Source of the DNA: Musa acuminata AAA Group
Taxonomy: Eukaryota > Streptophyta > Magnoliopsida > Zingiberales > Musaceae
Direction: 5' to 3'
DNA length: 64,000 nucleotides
Assembly (NCBI RefSeq): GCF_036884655.1
Contig: NC_088345.1
Location: 32,338,501-32,402,500 of the forward strand
The notes beneath the pieces are model-generated. The model had not been told where the DNA came from. It saw nothing but the letters and a program-made list of their open reading frames with translations, and did not search any database. The position numbers and the translations under genes are program-made. Numbering within the stretch: position 1 is the stretch's first letter; each line of letters starts with the position of its first letter. This document shows, piece after piece, positions 1 to 10,702 of this stretch.

Positions 1-154
1 CCCCTTCTTCGGGCGTAGGCATCACTGTATCAAGGATGTACACGATTTTCTCCGCTGTGAGAACAATTCTCAAGTTACAGAGCCAATCCGTATAATTTGG
101 ACCAGTGAGGCGGCTGACATCAAGTATGCCACGTAAGGGATTTGAAAGCGACAT
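1..154 (-). CDS. Copia gag, N-terminal 51 codons (cut by window edge)
   Basis: Gag of a Ty1/Copia LTR retrotransposon, the structural protein of the virus-like particle. Reading leftwards from an ATG at 154-152, the frame stays open to the window edge (51 codons). It shows the typical plant Copia gag opening: LTGPNYTDWLCNLRIVL followed by EKIVYILDT, as in UBN2/retrotran_gag proteins. The start is supported by the PBS and LTR lying upstream in the same orientation. Gag's remainder and pol lie outside the window, so intactness cannot be judged. Angela/Tork lineage is inferred from the gag style and the 1.5-kb LTR. Confidence 0.8.
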   Translation of the reverse strand, partial: MSLSNPLRGILDVSRLTGPNYTDWLCNLRIVLTAEKIVYILDTVMPTPEEG

Positions 155-1960
155 TTTCTGAAAATAAAGATGTAGCAGAAATGAATAACATGCAGATTTT
201 GCAAGAAATAAACTATCAAGATATGGACTTCTATCTTAATATGCTCCCACTATTTTACTAACGAGTCACGCGACACCCTCAGCACGTGAAACGGAAGTCT
301 CCGGCAGACTTCTAGTGGGGATCAGGATCCAATCAGCGTCTTAGTGTAACCTCGAGGGACTCGACCAATCACACTAAGCCTAAAAGGTAGGCAACTCTTG
401 CCGATCACAACTCCTTGTGATTCCCGTCCTGTTCGGCCTCCGAATCACCATGGCCTCGAGGGACTCGACCAACCATGATGCACGGTTAAGTCAACACCTT
501 CATTACAAGATGAGTCTGATTTGATGATATACCCTCGAGGGACTCGACCAAGCATACCATGCCCTCAGGTCACCGGTGACATCTCTATGTCGTAAGCAAG
601 ATCGCGAATCGCGATATAGGTGAGTCTCGAGGGACTCGACTAACTCAACCTACACCGGGAATCGGTTCCTACTCATAACGATGGAAGGCCACGTGGGTCA
701 ATCTAATTGCCTCACGTTTACCAACTTAATATTATCGAGAGATGTTTCTATAATTTGGTCTCCTAATATGACATGTCACACATATACATATTTAATATAT
801 ATCTACATCGCATGCAAATATATATACATATCTAGTATGTGTATAAGCAATCACATTAGATGATCATGGACCACAACCTAATATGATTAGGCCCGAGCCA
901 GTAGGCCTAATCACTCACATCAAGATCTATGTGTGCAACGGTGCATCTCCATGCCTTGTGATCGTCCATCTCGTCCTCGTCGGTTCCGTCGACATCTTGA
1001 TGCATCTCCATGCATCACGATCGTCCGTCTCGTGGGTCCCGCTATCGCATCCACACTCCCGCTGCGCCTCCTCATGTGATTACAACTTAATCATAGGCAC
1101 GCAGGCCCGACAATAAACGAGAAATATAATGGAGGTTCACAGACCTCAATAATAATAATCACAAGTACACACATCACACGGTCCATGATCATCTGTCCAC
1201 ACATCATACATCATATGTATAAATAATCATCATCATGTAGGACTACTAGATAATAATAAAAATAATAATCAACTAAACCATTTAATTAATTAATATTTTT
1301 CTGAAATCAGAGACATGTAGGGAATTTCTCAATTCCTAAGGGTATTTTCGTAATTTGAACAAATGACAGAAACTGGAATTTCTCAAATTTCGAGGGGCAA
1401 AACTGTCTTTTGCCCAGAAAACCCTAATACCCTTTCCCCTTTTCGCTGCTGCCGCCGCCGCCACCCTGCCGGCGACGGCCTGTGCGGCGGGGCGAAGGCG
1501 CTGCCCTCGCCTGCAGGCGGCACGCTCGCTGGCGGCGCTGTCGCTTCAGGTGGGCTCCCCCTTCGGGCGTCACTGCCTCCGCAGGCGGTGTTGTCCCACC
1601 GGGCGGCCGCCCCTGTGGGGGCGGTTTCGCCCGCGGGAGCAGCGGCGGTAGGCGTCGCGCGTCGCTGCCCTACGGCGACAGGCGTCACTTCCTTTCGGCG
1701 GTAGGCGTTGCTGCCCTACGGTGCCTCTGCCCGTGGGTTGCCAGCCCCGCCGGCAGCAAGCCTACTGCAAGCAGGCCGCCGGCCGGCTGCTACAGACGCA
1801 GCCCCTACGCTGCCCGCCTTCGGCTGCGCTGCACGCACGCAGATCGAGGGCAGCAACTGTTGCTGCCCTTTCTCGCTTTTGCGTCAATGATTTTGACGTC
1901 AATATTCTTCCTAAACACAACTCATGCAGTTCAAAACCAATCATTCGCACGAACAACCTG
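155..1960 (-). other. Long untranslated leader of the Copia element
   Basis: This 1.8-kb stretch lies between the PBS and the gag ATG on the minus strand, so it is the 5' leader of the genomic RNA. Its gag-proximal part (about 290-655) is full of hairpins. Its PBS-proximal part (about 1,430-1,860) is very GC-rich and codon-like in several frames on both strands, but I see no protein family there. The stretch 1,737-1,973 recurs at 37,440-37,675 in a deletion derivative of the same family. Confidence 0.7.
340..653 (-). repeat. Four hairpin modules sharing one apical stem-loop
   Basis: A core reading CTCGAGGGACTCGAC on the plus strand occurs at 351, 455, 534 and 626. Read as RNA from the minus strand, each core folds as UCGAG-UCC-CUCGA. 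Each also has its own basal stem: 371-378 with 340-347 (8 bp); 473-480 with 446-453 (8 bp, one G-U); 552-560 with 524-532 (9 bp, two G-U); 644-652 with 616-625 (9 bp around one bulged U). The different basal stems around an identical apex argue for RNA structure. Packaging, dimerisation or translation control are possible roles, all inferred. Confidence 0.7.
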
Positions 1961-1972
1961 GCTTTGATACCA
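1961..1972 (-). other. Primer-binding site, Copia element 1
   Basis: On the minus strand this reads TGGTATCAAAGC, one mismatch from the initiator-Met tRNA 3' complement TGGTATCAGAGC. It sits one base from the LTR end, as expected for a plant Copia element. Confidence 0.85.
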
Positions 1973-1973
1973 C

Positions 1974-3465
1974 TGTTGGGAAATCATGAGGGGCGATATC
2001 ATATGCGCAACGGAAGAACAAGAAAACAAAAATCCCCGATTCCCAAAAAGATGTTCGTCATCGTGCGAAGATTGGTGCGCAAAAATCCGCAAAACACAAA
2101 ACTGCGTATAGAGATTATGTTACCTAGGGAGATCGTATATCCCTGTTTCCTTGCAGATCCTTAGGAGAGGGTGAAGGAGGTCAAGCATCCTCCTCTCTAG
2201 CGGTGATCCACACAGCAGGGTTGCGACGACCCTCCTCAAAACTCCAGGCCTACTCTGAGGTGGAGAGGGAGAGGAGAATAGGAAAGGCAAGCAAAGACTC
2301 TAGCCTATGAGGCTGTGAATCCCTCCTATTTATAGAGATCCCGTGTCAAACCCTAATGGGTCCTTCCCTAGTGGGTATTGGATCTGCATCCAATAAGACA
2401 AGGGCTCCGTCGGATATCTCATATCCGAACCTCTACTCATCGCAATGCCTACCATATGTGTGTGACCCTTTAGGCCCAATATTGAGCTGGCCGTGAGTCA
2501 TACCTGTCAGAACTCCTTCTAAATCAATGAATTATTATCTCTGTAATAATTCACTCGACTCATCGACTACGGACGTACCAGTCCACTACACCGTAGTCCC
2601 CAGACGATACCGGGGAATCCAATCCATTGGACCTGTCTGTCCTCAGTTACCATGTACCTATAGTCCCTCATCCATCTAATATCCCAAAGACCGTATATCG
2701 AGCATGGTGTTGTCAGACCCATACGGTTTCTACTCAAGTCTCGCTCTAATCGGATTCTCCCGGAGAACTCTTTCTCTCTCAACCTGAATGACCCTGGCCA
2801 GGGATTTGTCTGAGCAAGAACACATGGGATATTCCTCTCATGACGCCGAGAGTGGATGATCCTCTGTCGACACTCAATAGCCCTCGTAAGGTCGACTACC
2901 ACTCCCAATGACCAGCTGTACTAGATCTAGGACAGCCAAACCTATAAGTTTGGTATCAAAGAGTGGAGCACTCATACAGGACATCCTTGGTGTCTCAAGT
3001 CTAAGGACCAGATACACCACTAGGACTACGGAATCGCTGTTTAACAATAAGGCATCATCAACCTTCCAGCATTCCGTAAGCGGATCAATCAGTGAACTCA
3101 TTCTCCAATGAGCACCTGTATTGTATCCCTAGTGTCCCTACACGAGCAGCTATGAGACCAGCTGCATCCATCATATGGATGGGTATACAGCACACCAGTC
3201 TATCCGGTTATCACGATGTCCCTCTCGAGTAACCTATGACCGGGATTATTTAGGATATGTGTTTAAAGGTGAATCGATCTCATTATCGTGATCTCATCAC
3301 GATCTGATTCCATTGCACAAATCCAAGGACATCACAATATATATATGCATTTATGCAATAGTTATAAAGTGATATACGCCAAAATATAATAAGCAAAAAG
3401 ATTCTGTATCAAGTCACACGTGCCATCACTCACGTGATTGGCTTGTTGGGCACCTATGACTAGCA
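1974..3465 (-). repeat. 5' LTR of Copia element 1 (1,492 bp)
   Basis: On the plus strand it starts TGTTGGGAAATC and ends GACTAGCA (TG...CA). The PBS is at its left side, so it is the 5' LTR of a minus-strand element whose body runs off the left edge. Near-identical copies lie at 26,869-28,362 and 37,676-39,170. The next bases, GTTTT at 3,466-3,470, should be one copy of the target-site duplication; the partner is outside the window. Confidence 0.9.
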
Positions 3466-4034
3466 GTTTTAAATGCTCTGTGATCTGATTTGAATGTTTT
3501 TGACTTGAGAAGAATTTTTTATTTGGAGCAATCAACTTTACTTACGTAATTACGTAAGAATTTTCAAGATGAGAAATTTTGCACGATCAAGATAGATCTA
3601 GTGATGCGCATACTCTACTTCAAATGTTGTACGCATGTTTATGACAGATTATCCAAGTTGGTAAGCTTTGCAAGTCCATGACAAACTTTGCTTACAAGAC
3701 GTAGGTTTATGATATAGTTGGATTCGAACAAGTCAATTTGATGGGTTCGGAAATTCAGAGGATATGTGAAGGGAGAATCATGGGTTTCTAATTCTAAGGG
3801 ATCAGATAGGATTGTATCTGCATTGCTCTTGTAATTTTAATTTTCTAATCCTCTTTTTGTTATTTAGGCTAGGGAGCATCGTGTGTTCTTTTTGGATCTC
3901 GAGTTATGAATATCGAGTATCCAAAGAGCAGGATATTATTTCATGCTCCCAGCTTGGGATGGATTACGTCTCTACAAGACAGGATAATTTTTAGGTACCC
4001 ATTTACTTTTGGGTGCCTCAAAAACTGATCTGCA
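3466..4034 (-). pseudogene. Degraded Sirevirus interior downstream of gag
   Basis: No sustained frame. Minus-strand translation gives scattered Copia-like words such as SKWVPK next to stops, suggesting decayed linker or pol sequence between the gag remnant to the right and the Copia LTR that truncates it at 3,465. No catalytic motif is visible. Confidence 0.4.
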
Positions 4035-5555
4035 TCATTTATCATGTTGCATAGAGTTTATCATGGTTCCTTTAGGAACCCAAATTAATTTATTCAGATT
4101 AATTTTCTTGTATGGACAATAATGCATTTTGTGTTCATGGTTGCAACAAAAGTTACATTTGCTTTGGTGTCGAACATGTAGGATGAGGCCTTTTATGAAG
4201 GTGGTTGGATTTTGGTGAGGATTTCTCATAAATCCGATTCCACTTCTTTTGGGAACGTGACTCTTGTTTGTAAGGATCATGTTCAAAGACTTGCTACCAA
4301 CCTCGAATTTCTTCAAGGTGTCCTTAATTAGCAAGTTTTCCTTTTGGATAGTTTCTAGATCATGGCATTTTATACAAGAACCTAAATTATCATGATATTC
4401 AGTTTTTAACTTATCAAAATTACAAGTAAGATTATCATGCTCCTTTTTTAGCAATTTGTATTTTCTACTAATAATCTTGCATTCATCAAATAAATCATGG
4501 AAGGCATTTAATAACTCATCAAATGATAAATCTACATCAATTAAATTTGTTACCTCCTCTCCGATGGCCATTAAGGCATAATGAGCAACTTGCTCGGTAT
4601 TGGACTCCTCTTCTTTGGACGTACTCGAGTCATCCCATGTTGCTTTGAGTGCCTTCTTCTTTGATGTTCTCTTCTTGGCTTGGGGACAATCACTCTTATA
4701 ATGTCCCAGCTTTTTGCACTCATAGCAAATAATTTGGTCCTTTTTGGGTTCAAGTTTATTTTTTGTGTCATTTTTAAACTTGTTTCTCTTAATGAATTTT
4801 TTGAATTTCCTTGTTAGAAGTGCCAAGTCATCGTCACAGTCCTCATCACTTGAGTTTTCTCTCAAGTGATCATCTAAATTTCTAAGTGTCATATCCTTCC
4901 TGTTCTTTGGAAGGATGTCTTCTTGCTCTTCATGAGCCTTGCATGTCATTTCATAGGTCATTAATGACCCGATTAGTTCTTCAAGAGGGAAGTTATTTAA
5001 ATCTTTAGCCTATTGAATAGCAGTGACTTTAGGGTCCTAACTCTTAGGAAGGGATCTTAGAATCTTATTTACTAGCTCAAAATCTGAAAAGCTTTTGCCG
5101 AGTCCTTTTAGACCATTGACGACATCAGTGAAACGGGTGTACATGTCGCCAATAGTCTCGCTTGATTTCATTCAGAAAAGTTCGAAAGAATGTATCAAAA
5201 GATTGATTTTTGACTCTTTCACTCTACTTGTGCCTTCGTGAGTTACTTCGAGTGTATGCCAAATATCAAACGCGGTTTCACAAATTGAAACACGATTAAA
5301 CTCATTTTTATCAAGCGCACAAAATAAGGCATTCATAGCCTTTGCATTAAGAGCGAAAGTCTTCTTCTCCAATTCATTCCAATCGATCATTGGAAGAGAA
5401 GACTTCGAATATCCATTTTCGATAAAATTCCAAAGTTCAAAATCCATTGAAATAAGGAAGATCCTCATTCGGGTCTTCCAATAGGTGTAGTCCGTCCCAT
5501 TGAACATGGGTGGATGTGTAATATAATGACCCTCTTGGTTTCCGGCGTATGCCAT
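4035..5555 (-). pseudogene. Sirevirus-like gag of element S0, three in-frame stops
   Basis: Gag of a Sirevirus-type Copia element, reading left from ATG 5,555. It begins with the FNGTDYTYWKTRMRIFL motif and continues in a single frame to about 4,035. It contains two zinc knuckles of the CX2CX4HX4C type: CYECKKLGHYKSDC near 4,700 and CNFCCNHEHKMHYC near 4,140. Three nonsense codons lie between 4,962 and 5,171. By comparison with the sister copies, one replaces an Arg CGA (TGA), one a Trp TGG (TAG) and one a Glu GAG (TAG). The first two are C-to-T type changes, as expected from deamination of methylated cytosine. The PBS and LTR follow directly upstream. Confidence 0.85.
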
Positions 5556-5591
5556 CTCTCTTGGGTTTTAATCCGTTTGAGAGTGAACCCC

Positions 5592-5603
5592 ACTCTGATA
5601 CCA
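5592..5603 (-). other. Primer-binding site, element S0
   Basis: Minus-strand TGGTATCAGAGT, matching the initiator-Met tRNA end except the last base, two bases from the LTR at 5,606. Confidence 0.85.
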
Positions 5604-5605
5604 AT

Positions 5606-7098
5606 TGTTAGGATCAAGAGCACTAAGAGGGGGGGGGGTGAATTAGTGCAGCGGAAAACTTTCGACGATTAAAATCGCGTTCGTACGATAAGAGCGATTT
5701 CGATAGAAAATCTGATTCGTAAATCACTTTAACTTGTAATCAACCAAGATGCAGTTAAAGCAAGTCTATGAAGGTAATTTGCAGTTGTGATGGAAATTAG
5801 AATGTAAGCGTAAACTGAAATATGATGTTCGTACGATAAAATTGATTTACGTCTAAACACCGATTCGAAAAATACTGAACTTGAAACACGATCGTAAATG
5901 CGCAGAAGGCAGTACGCTATTGAGGAGGTTTGCAGTAAAAAAAATATGCTCAAAGTAAATGCAAACTGAGATTTAGAGTGGTTCGGTGAATCTTGACCTA
6001 CATCCACTTCTGGCTTCCTCCATCGATGAGGTCACCGACGTCCACTAGAGGCCTTCCTTCAATAGGCGAAGGCCAACCACCCTTTTATAGTTTCACTCCT
6101 TTTGATGGGCTTAGGAGACAACCCTTACAGAATTTTCTCTCCTCTCTTGAAAGATCAGAACTTGGAAGAAAAGAGGGAGAAGAACTTTTAACTCATACAA
6201 CACTTTTGAGCTCTAAAAATCACAGAGTAGATCAGGATTTCGGTGGTTTTCGTTGCTCTTTCATTGCTGAAAGAGTGGGGTATTTATAGGCCCCAAACCA
6301 GTTTGAATTCCGAGCTCAAAACTGTCAATTCCCAGAATTTCGGGGTTTGGCGATTGCACCGCCTAGCAGAGCTCGAAGACTGAGCCTCTAGGCGGTGCCA
6401 CCTCCTGTCAGGGGCAGTTGCACCTCCTGCCAGAGCTCGGAGACCGAGCTCAGGCGGTTGCACCTCTGTCAGAGGCAGTTGCACCGCCCAGCCAGAGCTC
6501 GGAGACTGAGCCCTGAGCGGTGCCACCGCCGACCCAAGCGGTGCCACCTTTGGCCAAGTAATTTGGGTCCGAATGGGCTGATCCATTCGACCCAATTTGG
6601 GTCTTTCAAGGGCCCAATTTCCCCAAGATTAAGTTAATGGAATCACCTCCCATTTCTAACTTAATCATCGTGCTAACTACGAATTTCTTAAGGCATTTAC
6701 TGCAATTTGCTCCGGTACGTCAATCGCTTCTTCCGGTGAGCTTCCGGTGAACTTCCGGCGAGCTTCCGGTGAACTTCCGGCGAACATCCGATGAACCTTC
6801 GGCGATGCTCCAGCAGACTTCCGACAAACTCCTGGACTTACGACGATCCACTTGGCGAGTTCCAACGAGCTTCTTTGGCAAGCTCTTGGACTTCTCGGAT
6901 TTATTCTCGCAAAACCTCTAACGACCGTCCGGACTTCCGTCGAACTCTCGAACCCCCAACGTGATCATAGTCTTGACTCCAGCGCAACTTATGCTGCATG
7001 TCTTACTCTCATCATAGTTAATCCTGCACACTTATCTCAACATATGGATTAGATAACAAATGACAATTGATGTCATCATCAAAATCTGAGATTCAACA
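5606..7098 (-). repeat. 5' LTR of Sirevirus-like element S0
   Basis: Plus-strand ends are TGTTAGGATC and GATTCAACA. It carries the family hallmarks: a poly-G run just inside the left end, then a conserved stretch containing GTGGTTCGG, then a GC-rich zone (about 6,340-6,560) of GGCGGT/ACCGCC hairpins, then repeated 'cttccggcgag' units. The LTR end is followed by sequence from the middle of another LTR of the family (7,099 on), so S0 inserted into that LTR. Confidence 0.85.
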
Positions 7099-7874
7099 CT
7101 AATTACATGCAAACTATGCAACTAAAAACATAGTCCTAAGAAAGTTTTCAATTAGCAAACGTCGAGTCTCCTTCCAGCGAGCTTTCCGATGATCTCCCGA
7201 CGGACTTTCGATACACCTCGGATTTCTTTCGGCGGACTCCCAACATGCTCCTAATCTTGTGGTGAGTTCAACGAGTAGCCGAGCCTTCTCGATGATCTCT
7301 GCGAACCTCCAACGATCTCTTCGGCAGACTTCTAAAAACTCCGACAAGTCCCTGATTTCTTTTCGGTTGGTTCCGGTAGCATCTTCAACGAATCTTCAGA
7401 CTCTTGAACACCCATCGAACTTGACTCTGGTAGACTTGCTTTATGTCTTCAAGCTATTGTAGTTAATCCTGCACATGTAAAACAAAAGTTTGATCTAGAC
7501 AATTACTCTTAAGCAATTAATCAAGTTGTCCGATATGTCATTGGTCCCTCGACGCTTTGTCCGATTCTTCGGCGCATTGTCCTCTCTTGCGGTCTATTGC
7601 CCAATTGGCCAGTTGACTCCGCAACTCTGATATCCTTAGCGTAATACCCACTCTTCTTGGCCCGATGTCCGAATCTATGGCTCGAAGCCTTCTATCGATA
7701 CATTGACCGATCCACCGGCCCGACATCCAATCTTCTGACATGTTCCTTCGGCACAACATGATTTTCTTGCTATAATTATCTCATCCTGATCGAAGCATCC
7801 TGCGTCACTCAAAATGCAGATTAAAACATAATCACATATTGATTAGTTTCATCATCAAAATCCGAGATTCAACA
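7099..7874 (-). repeat. Right part of 3' LTR of element S1, split by S0
   Basis: It starts abruptly at CTAATTACATGCAAAC and aligns by eye with 19,342 onward in the LTR at 18,610-20,117. It ends GATTCAACA followed by a polypurine tract, so it is the 3' LTR of a minus-strand element extending rightwards. Its left part would lie beyond S0, outside the window. Confidence 0.75.
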
Positions 7875-10702
7875 ATCTCCCCCTTTTTTATGATGACAAC
7901 CAATCGACGACAGAGTTAACCTTAACTTCCAGAGTTTAAACAAACTCCCCTTATTAATATGCCATATTGATAGAACCTTGAATTCAAGCCGAATTCAAGT
8001 CATTGCAAATATTCATCATGAATATTTACAATACGTCATATAACATGATCATACTTCTCCCATTTTGTCATCAACAAAAAGGAAAAGTGTCACTTTCTAT
8101 ATGTTTGAGATATAAAGTTCGATACATTGCATGAAAAAATATAGTGTTAAATTTTATCATCATGCAATCTAGCAATTAAATATGTGCAAGTTTAGCATGT
8201 TTGCTTTCTTGAGATAGCAATTGTTTGCTTCTCTTTAGACTACAAGCTAGCATTTTTTATGATATGCAAGTTTTGCTACATGCAAGCTAGCAAAAATTTC
8301 GAAAGCAAATGCAAGATAGATTTCTTGTGTAAGCTCATGATTCTTGCTTCGTATTGCAATATGCAAGTTGCAAGTTTTTGAAATATCCAAGTTCAACACA
8401 TTGCATAATTAATATAATCTCCTATTTTTATCATCATGCAATTTTGCTATTATCATAGATATGCAAGGTAGTATGATAGCAATTTCTACAACATACAAGC
8501 TAGCAAATTTTACAACATTTTTAGAACATGTAAGCTAGCAGTTTTGGGATGTTCAAGAAAGCATCCCTTGCTTCTTGAAATACGCAAGTTTACTAGATGT
8601 GCAAGTTAGCATATTTTGCTTCTTGAGATAGGCAAGATTGCACATTTGGTATGCAAATTTATAGTATGCAAGTTATCAACTTTTACACATAAAAAGTTAG
8701 CAAAAAGATGTGCAAGATGGACTATTTTGCCTCTTTTCAAAATATGTAACTTGGCACATACTGCTTCTTTGAGATTTGCAAGATAGCACTTTTGCTTGAG
8801 ATTACAAGATAGCATTTCTTGCTTTTGAGATTAGCAAACTAATGAGTTTTGCCCCTTTTTGCGATATATACGTTTACAGTTTTTTGCTTCTCTTGTCTTG
8901 TGCAAGCAAGCTAGCTATCTCCCCCTTTGTCATTGTCAAAAAGAAGGGAAGACCCTTTACATTAATTTCTAAATCATGATAAAGGTAAGTATCAATCTTA
9001 TTTGTGCATCATTATGTTTTCAAATTAAAAAATGCACAACTTCAAAACTTTACATTTGTATCCTTACTTCATGCATTATACAAATAAATTAATCACTACG
9101 GGCATATCATACATGATACATCATTTTGGTAATAAATAATAGCATTTATCAATATTTTGATAATGATACTAAGCATTCATCATTTAGAGCATTCATGATA
9201 CACGTTATATGCATATATTATTACAATAAAAAGCAATTGCATACATAATTGTAAATCATAAATGTTTCATATCATGATGGTATCAATTTTGTCAAATTAT
9301 ATACTACAATGCATGTTCATAACTTTTCATTTGTATATATCAAAATAATATCAAGAGTATTTTATACATAATACAAAATCATCATTTATAATTACATCAA
9401 TATTCTAATCATTATTTCAATCTACACATCATGAGAACAATAAATTTGTACTATAGACAATCTCATGTTTTATCATTCAAGCTAGTGTATATTTTTACAA
9501 TTAGCAAGCTAACAATTTCCTTTTTCTTTTATAACAGTGATTCAATCATATCAAGGCATTTGTATCATAGATACAAAGAAATTATATCATCAAAGATAAG
9601 ACCATTTGAATACTAAAAGATATGATTTATTTCAACAGATCTCCTTTATTTTTATAAATGTCAAAAAGAAATGTAGGAGATCAAATGTTATAGTACCTTG
9701 ATTCTTGCATAAGAAGTCTTAAGTTATAAATTTTGAAAAACCAAGATAAGTCTTATTCAAATTCAAATCATCAAATCAAAATCATTTTCAAGAGATTCAT
9801 AAAAAGAAAAACATAGATAGATTTTTTTAATCTCTCAAGTCTTTTTGAATCATAAAAATTATAATTCCAAAAAAAATCATGATTCATTTCGGAAATTTTC
9901 TTCTTTAGTAAACAATAAGAAGAAACATGAGAGTTCAAAGAATAAGATCTTGATTCACAATAAAATTTCATGTATCGAATATCGAGAAATCAAGATGATG
10001 ATTCATAAAAAATATCATAAGTTACATTCAAGAGAAAAATCATCATTCATTTTCAAATCATTCAATTTATCAAATCAACATTTCTTGGGTATGCATGATA
10101 TCAAAATATGGTTTCAAATCGTCAACATATAACATGCATGAATTCAAAAATCGAAAGGAGAAGGGAAGAATTCAAAGGTACAAAGATTTCAACCATCTCA
10201 TAAACAAATGAAGGATTCAAAATTCCATGAATCATTTCGACAAATCTCCTTTTAAATAATCAAAATGATCATTAAAGGAAATCTCATATTATTCCAAAAA
10301 ATCAAGATCATGATTTTGATAAAACTCATTTCAAATTCAAATTATCAAAATCATTTTTATGGTTCAAAAATTTCATAACATAAGTAGACTCATGATTTCA
10401 TTGATAATATATTTTCCCTTTTTTTTTTAAATGTTTCATTTTAAGTGATTGATTTCATGTTCACATGCTTTTCAAAAATGCATCAACGTTTAGGATCACA
10501 AAATGAATTTCGCCATAAAACCATCAAGACCAATAAATTACAAAAATCATTATGTATTATTTTAAAATCTCATGCATAAAGTTATCAATCATGGTATCAA
10601 AATTTCAATATTTTCATTACAACTTTATGTATTATTAAGTATACAATCGTCAAGCATGAAACTTACACTATTTCATATAAGCATGCTTATTTCATTTATG
10701 TC
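7875..10702 (-). other. Non-coding interior of element S1, left part
   Basis: AT-rich DNA with no credible protein. It opens with the polypurine tract (7,875-7,889, read on the minus strand). Two more polypurine-like motifs occur at 8,055-8,070 and 8,918-8,932. Between them (about 8,200-8,900) is a degenerate array built around CAAGCTAGCAA. The rest is rich in ATCATG and TCAAAATC words. It is interrupted at 10,702 by element S2 and resumes at 17,847. Confidence 0.7.

Noticed and set aside
1363..1967. Overlapping open frames on both strands in GC-rich DNA
   Set aside because: They lie in the Copia leader, several frames are open at once because of GC content, and the translations are low-complexity Ala/Arg/Pro with no family resemblance.
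2567..3111. Open frames inside the Copia LTR, repeated at 27,770 and 38,578
   Set aside because: They recur only because the LTR recurs; LTR copies with shifted or broken frames show no coding constraint.
8200..8900. CRISPR-like or satellite array
   Set aside because: Units are degenerate and irregularly spaced with no unique spacers, and the DNA is a plant retrotransposon interior.
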